The notes beneath the pieces are model-generated. The model did not search any database, had not been told where the DNA came from, and saw nothing but the letters and a program-made list of their open reading frames with translations. A stretch of DNA of 64,000 nt from Erinaceus europaeus (lineage: Eukaryota > Chordata > Mammalia > Eulipotyphla > Erinaceidae), in contig NC_080166.1 in NCBI RefSeq assembly GCF_950295315.1, positions 101,358,999 through 101,422,998 of the forward strand, read 5' to 3'. A program made the position numbers and the translations under genes. Positions 19,978 to 31,399 of this stretch are shown in pieces (position 1 is the stretch's first letter; each line of letters begins with the position of its first letter).

Positions 19978-22900
19978 TCAACTTCTGTTGATGAGTGGGA
20001 TCATCCCATACTCATCTTTATCTTTCTGACTTAGCTCACTTAACATAATTCCTTCTAGCTCTGTCCAAGATGGGTCAGAGAAGGTGGGTTCATTGTTCTT
20101 GATAGCTGCATAGTATTCCATTATGTATATATACCACAGCTTTCTCAGACACTCATCTGTTGTTGGGCACCTGGGTTGCTTCCAGGTTTTAGCTATTATG
20201 AATTGTGCTGCTATGAACATAGGAGTACACACCTCTTTTTGGTTGGGTGTTATGGAGTCCTTGGGGTATAACCCCAGGAGAGGAATTACTGGATCATATG
20301 GAAGGTCCATGTCTAGCCTTCTGAGAGTTTTCCAGACTGCTCTCCACAGAGGCTGTACCAATTTACATTCCCACCAGCAATGTAAAAGGGTTCCTCTGTC
20401 CCCACATCCTCTCCAGCATTTGTTGCTGCTATCCATTTTGATGTATGCCATTCTTACAGGAGTGAGGTGGTGTCTTAGTGTAGTCTTAATTTGCATTTCT
20501 CTGACAATCAGTGACCTAGAGCAGTTTTTCATATGTTTGTTAGCCTTTTGGATCTCCTCTGAGTTGAATGTTTTGTTCATATCCTCTGCCCATTTTTGGA
20601 TGGGGTCATTTGCTTTTTTGGTGCTAAGTTTGCTGAGCTCTTTATATATTTTGATTAGTTTCTTGTCTGATGTATGGTATGTGAAGATCTTCTCCCATTC
20701 TGTGAGGGGTCTCTCTGTTTAATAGTTTCTTTGGATGTGCAGAAGCTTTTCAATTTGATGTAGTCCCATTGGTTTATTTCTGCTTTAGTCTTCCTTGCAA
20801 TTAGGTTTGATTCATCAAAGATGTCCTTGAGGTGTAGGTGGGAAACTGTTTTACCAATGTTTTCCTCTAAGTATTTGATTGTTTCTGCTCTGACATCTAG
20901 GTCTTTGATCCATTTGGAGTTGATTTTTGTTTCTGGTGAGATAAAGTGGTTCAATTTCATTCTTCTGCATGTTACAACCCAGTTTTCCCAGCACCATATA
21001 TTAAAGAGAGCCTCCTTCTTCCATTTAATACTTTGGGCCCCTTATCAAAGATTAGATGCCCATAGGTGTTGAGATTTATTTCTGGGCTTTCAATTCTGTT
21101 CCCCTGGTATGTGTGCCTATTTTTGTTCCTGTACCATGCTGTTTTGATGATGAGGGCTTTATAATATAGTTTAAGGTCTGGGAGTGTGATGCCTCTATTT
21201 CTGTTTCTTTTCCTCGAGATGGTTTTGGCAATTCTAGGTGTTTTCAGGTTCCAGATAAATTATTGTAGTGTTTGTTCTATTCTCTTAAAGAAGCTTGGTG
21301 GCACTTTGATGGGTATTGCATTAAATTTGTATACGGCTCTGGGTAGAATATTCATTTTGATGATATTTATTCTTCCAATCCATGAGCATGGGATATCTTT
21401 CCATTTCTTGGTGTCAGTTTCTATTTCCTTGAGTAGTGACTCATAGTTTTCAGCATACAAGTCTTTCACTTCTTTGGTCAACTTTATTCCTAGGTATTTG
21501 ATACCTAGGAATATACCTTGCTATATTGCCTAATAACTTCCAGTAATTTTCTGCTGGATTCTTTAGGTCTTTCTATGTATACTATCATATCATCTGCAAA
21601 TAGTGAGAGCTTGACTTCTTCCCTTCCAATCTGTATTCCTTTGATTTCTTTCTCTTGCCTGATTGCTACGGCAAGAACTTCCAATACTATGTTGAAGGGT
21701 AATGGTGACAGTGGACAGCCCTGTCTAGTCCCTGATCTGAGGGGGAATGCTTTCAGCTTCTGTCCATTGAGTATGATGTTGGCTGTAGGTTTGCTATATA
21801 TAGACTCCACTATCTTGAGGAATTTTCCATCTATTCCCATTTTTTTAGAGTTTTGAACATGAATGGGTATTGGATTTTGTCAAAGGCTTTCTCTGCATCT
21901 ATTGAGATAATCATGTGGTTTTTGGCTTTGCTTTTATTGATGTGGTGAATGACATTGAATGACTTACTGATGTTGAACCAACCTTGCATTCCTGGGATGA
22001 ATCCCACTTGGTCATGATGAACAATCTTTTTGATATGTTGCTGTATCCGGTGACCAAGATCTTGTTTAATATTTTGGCATCTATGTTCATCAGAGATATT
22101 GGTCTGTAGATTTTCTTTTTTGTTCTGTCCCTATCAGCTTTTGGTATCAGGGTGATGTTGGCTATATAGAAGGTGGAAGGGCGTATTCCTGTTTCTTCAG
22201 TCTTATGGAAAAGCTTAAGAAGTATGGGTACTAACTGTTTTCTGAAAGTTTTGTAGAATTCGTTTGTGAAGCCATCTGGTCCAGGACTTTTGTTGTTGGG
22301 AAGGTTCTTAATAACTGTTTCAATTTCTTTGTCTGTGATTGGTGCATTTAGGTTTTGTAGTTCTTCTTGGTTCAGTTTTGGAAGGGCATATGTTTCTAGG
22401 AATTGTTCCATTTCTTCCAACTCTCTAGCTTGGTGGCATATAGTTCTTTATAGAAGGTACGCAGGATTTTCTGGATTTCTGTGGTGTCAGTTGTGATATC
22501 TCCTCCATCGTTTACAATTCTATTAATTTGAGTCTTCTCTCTTTTTTGTTTGGTGAGTCTGGCTAGGGGTTTGTCAATTTTGTTTAATCTTTCAAAGAAC
22601 CAACATTTGGCTTCATTGATCTTCTGTATGGTTCTCTTATTTTCGATGTTGTTTATTTCTGCTCTAATTTTAGTGATTTATGTCCTCCTGGTTGCTTTAG
22701 GGTTCCTTTGTTGCTCTTCCTCTAAGTCCTTGAGGTGTGCAGTAAGGTCGTTCATTTGAGCTTCTTCTTGGTGTTTAATATGTGATTTAAGTCTATGTAT
22801 TTCCCTCTCAGTACTGCTTTAGCTGTGTCCCAAATATTTTGATAGGTTGTGTCTTCATTTTCATTAGTTTCCAGGAACATTTGAATTTGATGCTTGAATG

Positions 22901-23709
22901 AGTCTCTGACCCAGTGGTTCTTAAGGAGCATGTTGTTTAGTTTCCAAATTCTGTGTCTTTTAATAATTTTCTGTTTGTTGTTAAATTTAGTTTTACTCCA
23001 CTGTGTTCTGAGAAGATACTTGGGATGATTTCAATGCTCTTAAATTTATTGATGCTGTCTCTGTGGCCTGACATGTGGTCTATCCTTGAGTATGTGTTAT
23101 GTGGATTTGAAAAGAAGGTGTATTCCAGTTTTTTTGGGTGGAGGAGTCTGAAAATGTCCAAGAGGTCTAGTCTATCGATCTCTTCATTCAATTCTCTTGT
23201 ATCTTTATTTGTTCTCTGCTTTGTTGATCTGTCTAAGTGTGAGAGTGGGGTATTGAAGTCTCCCAATATTATTGTATTACTATTTACCTATTTTTGAAAT
23301 TCTTTCAGTAGGTGCTTAATGTATTTAGATGGTCCCTCATTGGGTGCATAGATGTTAATAATTGTTAAGTCTTCTTGGCTGATTGATCCTCTAATCATTA
23401 TATAATGTCCTTGCCTATCTTTTATTACTTTATTTAATTTAAAATCTATCGTGTCTGAGATGAGAATGGCTGTTCCTGCCCTTTTTGTGTTCCGTTAGCC
23501 TGTATGATAGTTTTCCATCCTTTCACTTTAAGTCTGTGTTTATCTTGTTTTGCCAGATGGGATACTTGCAAGCAGCATATGATTGGGTTATGTTTTCTGA
23601 TCCATCCCCCCACCCTGTGCCTTTTGATGGGTGATTTTAAGGCATTGACATTTATTGATATTAATGTGCCATTGTTCAAAAAAAATTTGTTTGCTCTGAT
23701 ATATTGCAA
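19978..23709 (-). pseudogene. ORF2: L1 ORF2 (endonuclease/reverse transcriptase), broken
   Basis: Encodes the L1 endonuclease and reverse transcriptase that carry out target-primed reverse transcription. N-terminal endonuclease: SINVNALKSPIK, INIYAPNEG-like region, GDFNTPLSHLDRS (22937-23266), and the SRIDHM box. [10 protein letters not shown] (within 21911-22420), RQGCPLSPL and the FADD catalytic box (21505-21840). C-terminus: CWRGCG, LHCWWEC and AKTWKQP (19978-20580). The reading frame is divided over at least eight open pieces by frameshifts and stops, and about 115 bp after the RT core is missing. It is 5' of the L1 tail and immediately downstream of ORF1. Confidence 0.9.
21485..21513. 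repeat. perfect 13-bp inverted repeat at ORF2 deletion joint
   Basis: TATTCCTAGGTAT, a 3-nt loop TTG, then ATACCTAGGAATA. The equivalent position of the second L1 (near 40300-40425) has about 115 bp of ordinary ORF2 sequence instead. The second arm therefore looks templated from the first during the event that made the deletion. Confidence 0.92.
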
Positions 23710-23730
23710 GTATTATAATGATGTTCTTGT

Positions 23731-24640
23731 TTATAAGAGGTCTTTTAGAACCTTTTTCAGGGCCTGCTTGGTGATGGTTGCCTCCTTTAACTGTTCTTTA
23801 TCTAAGAAGGTTTTGATCCCTCCATCCAGTTTGAATGAAAGTCTAGCAGGATATATTATCCTTGGTTGAATCCCTTTTTCATTCAGGGCTTGATAGATAT
23901 CTTGCCACTCCCTTCCGGCTTTTATAGTTTTAGTGGAGAAGTCTGCAGATAATCTTATGGGATTTCCTTTGTATGTGACTTTTTGTTTCTCTCTTGCAGC
24001 CGTTAGAATCCTTTCTTTATCCTTACTTCTTCTTATTGTGACTATGATGTGTCTTTGTGTCTTCAGGTCTGGGTTGTCTCTGTTTGGTACTCTCTGGGCC
24101 TCTTGAATCTTGATGTCCTTTCTGTTATTCAGGTCTGGGAAGTTGTCTTCTATTATTTCCTCTAGAATATTTCCTTCCCCTTCCTCTCTTTCTTCCTCTG
24201 TCAGGCCAATTATACGAATGTTACTTCTTTTGAGATCATCCCATATGTCTCTGTTGTTGTTTTCAGTGTCTCTCAGTCTCTTTTTAAGCCCTTTCACCTC
24301 TTTGTTTTCTCTAACTCATCCTCTGTCTGACTAATTCTGTTTTCTGCTTCTGTTAATCTGCTTTCTCTTGCCTCAGCTTCTTTCTTCATTACAGCTCTTT
24401 CAGCTTTCAGTTCTCTAATTGCCCGAAGATAATCAGTATTTTCCTTGGGGTCTCAACTGTTGTTTCCCTAATACTGCCATTCCTTTCCTCCAATGTTTTT
24501 TTCATTGCTGTGATTATTAAGTTTATTATTGCTTGCATACTTTTCTTATCTATGGTTACTTCTGGCTGAATTGTAGTTTCTTCTGGGCTATTGTCTTCAT
24601 TCATTGGAGTAGCAGTTTTATTTGTTTTTGATCTACCCAT
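23731..24640 (-). pseudogene. ORF1: L1 ORF1 (RNA-binding protein), frameshifted
   Basis: ORF1p is the trimeric nucleic-acid chaperone of the L1 particle. The start is the MGRSKTNK methionine at 24640. The N-terminal part runs to about 24407 and then shifts frame (the plus strand reads CTTGGGGTCTC where the intact copy at 42.66-43.58 kb reads CTTGGGGGTCTC). The C-terminal 188 codons are open from 24297 to 23731 and contain SNIRIIGLTE and the RLSADFSTKTIKAGREW block. A second disruption lies in the coiled coil near 24300. Compare the intact 304-codon version. Confidence 0.92.
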
Positions 24641-26242
24641 TTTTTTTTTATTTATGTGTTTCCTTTTTTTTATACTGTTGTTCCTCAGTTGTTGTGTCTT
24701 GAGTACAAGTAACACTGTACTAAATACCTTTATGACAATTGCACTCACCAACCTCAGGAATTACAGTAGCAACTGAAGCAAGTATTGAAGTCGTTTAATC
24801 ATTACCTGTTAGCCAAACAATTTCTCCAATCCGTGAAAAAATAGTAACCAACTCCCAGTGAAGAAAGAGAAAAGAAAGAAGGGATAGCAAGAATAGACAG
24901 TTATGCAAATCTACTATCCACTGTATATTCTAGGGGTAACAGGAGGGGAAAGGGAACTAGAGCAGAGATACACACATAGAGAGTCCACTCTGAGTCAGAT
25001 TTCTTCCCCCAAATAATTCACAAATTCAGAAAGGCATATGAGAAGGAAGAAGTGTATGACAAGATTAAAAAAAATAGAGAGAGAGAGAGACGAGAGAAAG
25101 AAAAGGTAAAAGATAAGAAAAAGAGCTGTAATTAAAGAGCAGTGAAAGGAAATTCCCAAATGTTTATCAGTGAATTCAAAAAAGCACAGTGTGGTGTGGG
25201 GTCTGGGGGTTGTGACTTTGGAATCTGTAGGATTAAGGAAGAAGGGATGACAAGAATGAGAAAAGGAAAAGAGAGAGAGAGAAAGAAAAAGATAAGAAAA
25301 AGAACAGTCATAAAAGGGCCATGAATGGAAAGGTTTTTTTTTTATTATTTTTAATTATTTAATTAGCTATGCGGGGTGAGGTGGGGGGGTTGGCTACTTA
25401 GAAAGAAAAAAGTCTAGAGGTTTCAGAAGGGTATAGACTTAGAATTAATGATACTCCCTGGTGGGGCAGGAATTTGGTAAAGAAAAGGAGCTCCCCTCCC
25501 CTGCTAAGAGCTGGTCCCCAGGGTCTGGTTATGGTGGTGGGGGCGGGAAGGAGTTATGCTTGCAAATTAAAAGGAAGAAAAAAAAAATTTTTCCCCTTTT
25601 TTCCCTACTCTAATTCTTAACCCAAATTAAGTTATAGTCACCTCCTTGGTGTCACCACTAGGACCCCTTATTGGCTGGCCTGCTAAAGGCAGAAAATCCT
25701 ATCGTTTCCAGGAGATGTGGTCAGAGCTCATCCACTAGCAGCTTCTCAGTCCGCCATATTCTGGGAAACCCCCCCCCCCCCCGAAGCTTTTTTAAAGGAT
25801 TTTTCAAAAATGAAAACTAGCTCCAAGTCCTTTTGGTCCAATGAGAGCTGTACTCAAGGATGTCCTCGGATCCGCCCTCAGGGTCACGGTGGTCCCCAGA
25901 GACTCCCAAGAGAAAGCATCTGAGCTACAGTGCTCCCTCCCTGTCCTCTGCAGGCCGCCCAGCAGCGCTCTGCAACCGGCGGAGGAGCGGCCTTCCCAGG
26001 CTGAGGACAGTGCCCGGTGCACCCGCCTTGCCCGCCGCTGCCTGGGAAGTCTGGAGCTGCCGGCCCGCTAGTCCGCGCCACCTCTACTCTAATTCTTAAC
26101 CCAAATTAAGTTATAGTCACCTTCTTGGTGTCACCGCTAGGACCTCTTATTGACTGGCCTACTAAAGGCAGAAAATCCTACCATTTCCAGAAGATGTGAT
26201 CAGAGCTCAAGCCACTAGCAGTTTCTCCGTCCGCCATCTTCC
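24641..26242 (-). promoter_or_regulatory. L1 copy 1 5' UTR with tandem promoter monomers
   Basis: Non-coding region upstream of ORF1. The segment starting CTACTCTAATTCTTAACCC at 25605 recurs at 26084 (period 479 bp), each time followed by the same CACTAGCAG...CCGCCAT block. This is a monomer-repeat 5' UTR like those of rodent L1s. The part from about 25775 to 26080 is GC- and CpG-rich, unlike the rest of the window. The minus strand reads AAGATGGCGGAC at the outer monomer's start (26229-26240), a YY1-like site. Confidence 0.85.
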
Positions 26243-26519
26243 CAGCATTTCAATGGCATTATATTTTATTATCTGCCTAGAATTTCTCCCCTCCTCACTT
26301 TTCTCTCCCAGTATTTTTCTGTGTACTCATTTTTTTGTTTGTTTGTTAATCAGCCAACATGATAAAATTCTTTTTAATAGGTTGAAAGGTTCACAGAATG
26401 TTTTATTATTTTCTGGGTGTGAGAAGATTTTGTCTAATGGTTTTGTCCAATAGCTTCAGAGTAATTTTCCTGTGTCAAGCCTACAGGTAATTTCAATCAC
26501 CTTAAACTGCTAAATTTCT

Positions 26520-26730
26520 AGGGACCAGGTGGTGGTGCACTTGGTTAAATGCTCACATTACAGTGCACAAGGACCTGGATTCAAGTCCCTGGTCCCACCT
26601 GCAAGGGGAAAGCTTCACAAGTGATAAAGCAGGGCTGTAGGTATCCCTTTGTCTCTTTCCCTCTCTATCTCCCCTTCTCCTCTCAATTTATGTCTCTATC
26701 TAATAATAAATAAATATATATTTTTTAACA
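26520..26730 (+). mobile_element. tRNA-derived SINE (type 2)
   Basis: Forward copy: GGGACCAGGTGGTGGTGCAC head, GGATTCAAGTCCC (B box), GGGGAAAGCTTCACAAGTG body, CT-rich block and ATAATAAATAAATA tail. Confidence 0.82.
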
Positions 26731-27039
26731 ATTAAAAATCACTGAATTTATGCTGAGTTTCCAGAAGCCCCTACCATCACTGGAGTATTTCATGTAGGTC
26801 ACATCACATGTCACAGAAGACTGACCACTCAAAAAAGACATACTCACCAGTAGAATGTTTATAAATATGAGAGCATGCAGAAAATAAATGAAGAATCACA
26901 CTTTCATCTCCTTCTTTATAGCTGAGACTTAAATTTGAAAAAAAAAAAAAGAAAATGTTTTTACTTCTTATTTTGGAGGTTGGACAATGGACTAAATGTT
27001 GGACTCTCCTTTTTGATTTTAAAAATGATTTAAAATTGA

Positions 27040-27079
27040 TTTTTCTTTGTTTATTATGAATAAGAACTAGGAGAGAAAG

Positions 27080-27125
<46 letters not shown>

Positions 27126-27225
27126 TGGGAAATGAGAGCACTGCATAGCTGTGGTACATGACTGAGATTGAACCTTTGGGGATGCAATTTCTATGCTCTA
27201 ATAGGTTAAGCTATCTCACCAATCC
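27040..27225 (-). repeat. diverged SINE with CA/GA runs
   Basis: T-rich left side, (CA)n/(GA)n at about 27078-27122, then GAGCACTGCATAGCTGTGGT and a head-side TTAAGCTATCTCACCAATCC. Old SINE, minus orientation. Confidence 0.5.
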
Positions 27226-27855
27226 CCAAACACATTTAATGATCAAGTTACTTGTCACTAGAAGAAATAAATATTGGGATTTAAGTGAGCAGCATTCTAT
27301 TAATTAAAAATTGCATTGGGGTAAATAATTCTTGAGTCTATTGATGAAAATGTACTGTTTTCCTAATAGTTTAAGTTTCTTTCATATAAATTTCTAGGTA
27401 AGCTTATTTTATAACATTCCTGATAATAAGCTTTGAATGCTTTGTCCTAGTCTTTTTTTTTTCTCTCTTTTTCCTTAGTATGTTTCATCTTCACCCTCAT
27501 GGGGTTTCCCATAGGCATGACATTTCTTGCTATGATTAAGGGCAAATATACAAATGTGGGATTATATAATTATTGGAAATCAAGTACAGGAGTCCATAAG
27601 GAAGATTGGAGAAAGCATCATAGTTATCCATAATGCATTCTGATAGTAACAATGGAATAACAGAATAAGTATCTTTTGAACATCTAATAGAATAAAATGG
27701 TATTGTAGATATACTTTATAGTATTCGTGGGGGTGGTTTCTGAGCTATATATCAACCATTATTTTATAGTATATACATTTTTCTTAAAATTTCCTAGCCC
27801 CAACTGTGTTTATATTCATTAGTCTGTGCTCATATAGTGAAGTTATTAGATAGAA
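27226..27855. other. AT-rich DNA, nothing recognised
   Basis: No coding frame, LTR end or SINE head was recognised. Confidence 0.4.
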
Positions 27856-28126
27856 TGTGTTGGTAGTCACACCCTGTTTTCCATTGTTTAATCTCCACTG
27901 GTTTGCATGCTTTTTCCTTCTCCCCATCCCTATCCTAAGTACTTCCTCTTCCTGACACTTCCTCAGGAGATATAAAGGACAGGGTTTTCTAATGAATAGA
28001 GATTAGATTGTTGAACTGCATCCCTGCTCCTCAATAAAAATTGAACTGCTTCCCAGCTCAGCCATGAGTCCCTGGTCATCTCTCTCCCGCCCATGAAGCT
28101 AGCCCGGCAAGAATGAATGCCTTTAC
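27856..28126 (+). mobile_element. probable solo LTR, plus strand
   Basis: Starts TGTGTTGGTAGTCAC and ends CTTTACA. It contains a TATA-like GATATAAAGG, an AATAAA (28034-28039) and an R-U5 tail with CAGCTCAGCCATGAGTCC and CCGCCCATGAAGCTAGCCCGG, the same U5 core as the LTRs at 0.6, 37.3 and 40 kb. The bases at each end (ATAGAA and ATAATG) match in only 3 of 6 places, so the exact ends are uncertain or the copy is older. Confidence 0.6.
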
Positions 28127-29499
28127 AATAATGGCTTCAAATATATCTTCTGCTCTAGTAAACTTAGATACCCACATTTCTATTCCATACCAGATGGTTT
28201 AGTCTCAGCCCCATGACAGTAATTATAGATGCATTTTGTACCATTATTGGTAAGCAAACAAGTATTAAACAGCTTCCACAACACATTTATAATAAAAAAG
28301 AAGCATTTCTGTGCTAATGTGTCAGCTATTACACACAGAGCTTATACCCATTAACAATAAAATTTCAGGTTGCTAGAACGCCATAATGTGACAATGCACA
28401 TGGGAATTATTTTACCCATTAATCATGTATAATGCTAGAATAGAGCAATTCCATGTTGAGTTAGTTCTGAATAACATGATTCTGAAGACCTTTAATTTTC
28501 ACAGTATTTCATGTACCTAATAGAGAAGACAGCTATAACTTCCATTATTCCTATTAACCATACACTTCATCTGAAAATCAATAACAAACCATGTAAAAGG
28601 ACACCCTGATAAACTGCAAGTGTATGATCTTATAAAAATCTCAGTTTTAGAAACATGAGAGAAGCATTCATGTGAATTTAAACTTAAATAAACAAACAAT
28701 GGTTATATTTCTCTCTTATTGGGTAATAGCAAATGAGATAATACTTGCTATTGCTTGTTTGCATTAAAGACGCATTTTTACTTTGGTGATTAAAAATCAT
28801 AACTAACAAAGGAGGATGGTTATTCTTTTTCCAAATTCTACTGCATAGATTTGAATGTTTATTAGGGACAACTTTGGATTTGATCTAAATTTTTTTTTTT
28901 GTCACATTAGTACTGCAAAGGAACAGAAATGGCACTGATGTTTTAGTGAAGAAAATGATGGACTATGGAGTTTTAATTTGAAAGATGTAAAGTGAACACA
29001 TGAAGCTGGAGATAATGTAAAGCTGATAGAATGAGTTTCAGATATTCATGTATAGAAGTAGTAATGAAATCACTGAAGTCAAGAAACTGGGGAAGTTACA
29101 GAATGAAATAACCAACAAACAGAATAAATGAAGTTATAGTTATGGAAAATACATTGTCATTGTTGAAGACAAAAGTTGTGGGTGTGATCATGAAGTAATT
29201 GGTCCTGAAAAAAAATGGAGAAGAGAATCACAAAATAATGTATTTTCAAAATATGGGAGTGCAAACAGTTGGAAGGGCTTAAGCATACACACTGGAATCA
29301 CTAAGATTCAGGCAAAAAAGGTGGATACATTAGAGATAGTCATTAATATGAAGAAATGACAGTATATTGGCTGTCATAATGAGAACACAATTTAAGCTTA
29401 TGCATTTTTAAGTAAAGGGGAGCAAAAGGTCCTGGAAATGACTTACAGAGGGAAAGCACTACCATACAACTATGGCATTATACTTAAAACAATAATACT
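28127..29499. other. AT-rich DNA, nothing recognised
   Basis: Longest apparently unique stretch in the first half of the window. No gene signature and no convincing repeat. Confidence 0.4.
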
Positions 29500-29755
29500 T
29501 ATGAACTAGGCCATGTACCCGCCAAGATCTGTGTTCTGGCCTCCAGCACCATTAAGGGTAGATTTATTTGAAAACTGGATCTTTGCAAATGTTATGTTAA
29601 AACAAGATCATAGGGTTTGTTTTAATTCAGTATCATTAATATCCTTAAAAGAAGATACATAGACAAATATGAAGATAGGAGTCTATGTAATAACAGATAC
29701 TGAACTTGGAGCAACACATCTATAAACCAAGGATTCCACAATTACTGCCAACCAC

Positions 29756-29782
29756 AAAAAAAAAAAAAAAAAAAAAAAAAAA
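29756..29782. repeat. 27-base poly-A run
   Basis: An uninterrupted A run inside the MaLR-like relic. No clear retroposed body or target duplication adjoins it. Confidence 0.9.
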
Positions 29783-30014
29783 CAAGAGCAAGGAAGAATT
29801 CCTTCCAAAAACTGTGAGAGAACATATGCTTCTCACACCATAACCTCCTATTTTTTTTTCCATCATGGTTATTTACAGAGCTCAGTGGCTGCATGATGAA
29901 TCTACCACTTCTGATGGACAACTTCCTTTTTTTTTCTTTTTTGTTTCTTCTTTTCTTTTCCTTTCTTCCTTTCCTCTTCTCTTCTCTCCTTTCCTTTCCT
30001 TTTCTATTTTCTTT

Positions 30015-30190
30015 CCACTTGATAGAATGGATAAAAATTGAGGAGATGGAGAGACAGTAAAGGTGAGAACAAGAAATACCTGTAGTTATGCTTCTAATGC
30101 CTATTTCCTGCACCTGGGAAACAGGGCTGGAATCTGGGTTCTTGCATCTGGTAATGTGTATACTCAGCTGGTAAGCCATCTTCTTGCCCC
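30015..30190 (-). repeat. diverged type 2 SINE
   Basis: GATAGAATGGATAAAAATTG, AAATACCTGTAGTTATGCTT and head-side GTAAGCCATCTTCTTGCCC. Minus orientation, well decayed. Confidence 0.5.
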
Positions 30191-30290
30191 AGTTTCAGGT
30201 TTCTTACCACCATAACTCAGAAATCATGAATTTCTATTGTTATAAGTCACATGGTTTGTGGTAACTTTATTCCAGAAGATTTAAAGAATT

Positions 30291-31124
30291 AAATCAGTAC
30301 CTAAGGAGATTTGTAAGGTTAATGGGGTACTCAAGAAAAATCTCAGCTTTTTAGTGAAAAACTATTAAAATATTTCAGTAATTATTGAATTAATTCTGAA
30401 AGACTGTTAGAAGGGTTCAGTAAATACATGTTATCTGACATTATATATATATTTACCATCGTGGTTTAAAGTATGTTTACAAAAAAGCATATTATCTTAT
30501 CTGAAAAACAAAGTCAAAGTTCAGAAATTGCAGGTAGCCATTGTTTAATTTACTCAGTGTTGGGAGGAGAGTTTCTGGTTTTAAATCTGTCATAGGTTAA
30601 AAGAAGTAACAACTTTTCTTAATAATTTATAAAAGTATGTATATATGTATTTAGTAGTGATCAATTTAAAGAAAATGGTCTTCACATGAGAAAAACAAAA
30701 CATATAAGTAGAGTTAGAAAATAACAGCAAGATGGTAGCTCATGACATACTTTCAATTATTTTCAATAATTTTTCCCAGGCTTGATTGTTATATTGAATA
30801 GCAAATACACCTAATTAACTTTTATGCCTAACATATATTAATCAATGTTCCCAAATGAATAGTTATCCCTCCCCCTGAAAAGCAACTCCCTCCTCATTCT
30901 TTTAGCTGAAAAATTTCATTTCTCACTTCCTAAAAACACATTTATATAGTTTAAGGACAGATTTTGGTAGTTATCTTGTTTCCCCCTACTTTACAAACAT
31001 CACCAATATGCCAGCAAATCAGCAGGCTTTGAAAAGATACCTAAGTTTTAAACACTTGTCATCATTTTCATTAATTTGGTCCCAACTAACAGCAATATTT
31101 TTCTTTTTTTTTTAAAGGACTTTT
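30291..31124. other. AT-rich DNA, nothing recognised
   Basis: No gene or repeat signature was seen. Confidence 0.4.
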
Positions 31125-31345
31125 ATTTATTTTAAACATATTTTTATTTATTTCTTATTTAGTAGAGACAAAGAGATTGAGAGGGAAGTAGGAGTAGAGG
31201 AAAAGAGTCAGAGAGATACCTGCAGCCCCAATTCACCATTTGTAAAGCTTTCACCCTATAAATGGGGACCAGAGGCTTGAACTTGGGTCCTTGTGCACTG
31301 TAATGTGTGCACTCAATCAGGTGTGCCACCACCTGCCCATTAACA
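31125..31345 (-). mobile_element. tRNA-derived SINE (type 2)
   Basis: Reverse-complement copy with ATACCTGCAGCCCCAATTCA and AAAGCTTTCACCC-type body, head at the right (GTGTGCCACCACCTGCCC). Confidence 0.78.
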
Positions 31346-31399
31346 TGATTTTTCCAAGTTATCATTGTAGCCTCCCTCCTCCCTGTGACCTATTATAAT

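Larger units (their letters stand above)
18607..26242 (-). mobile_element. L1: full-length L1 (copy 1), inactivated
   Basis: A 7.6-kb minus-strand LINE-1 with all parts in order: A-rich tail (T-rich at 18607-18660), about 1.3 kb of 3' UTR, ORF2 (19978-23709), ORF1 (23731-24640), and a 1.6-kb 5' UTR with tandem monomers ending at the YY1-like motif near 26231-26242. ORF1 and ORF2 are both broken by frameshifts. About 115 bp of ORF2 has been replaced by a small hairpin (21485-21513). A flanking duplication is not certain; a 9-bp GCATTATAT occurs near both ends (18592 and 26256). It is L1 by ORF1 coiled-coil/RRM/CTD, endonuclease, RT and the C-terminal cysteine region. Confidence 0.92.
29500..30290 (+). 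repeat. ancient MaLR/MLT1-like LTR relic
   Basis: Two parts resemble a widespread ancestral mammalian LTR family from memory: GATCTTTGCAAATGTTATGT...AGATCATAGGG with ATATCCTTAAAAGAAG, and at the far end the block around TTCTATTGTTATAAGTCACATGG then TTTGTGGTAACTTTATT. A poly-A run (29756-29782) and a SINE fragment lie between. The assignment is tentative; a library search would settle it. Confidence 0.4.

Noticed and set aside
20123..24334. Many hydrophobic plus-strand frames of 60-200 codons across L1 copy 1 (and likewise across copy 2)
   Set aside because: They are antisense shadows of ORF2 and ORF1; the minus strand carries the recognised proteins.
25717..26099. Several overlapping GC-rich frames that look like a CpG-island first exon of a host gene
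   Set aside because: The GC-rich stretch lies between two copies of the L1 5' monomer and belongs to the L1 5' UTR. The frames have no family signature.
18592..26264. GCATTATAT at both ends of L1 copy 1 as its target duplication
   Set aside because: The right-hand copy lies about 13 bases beyond the inferred L1 5' end and the motif is AT-rich, so I treat it as unproven.
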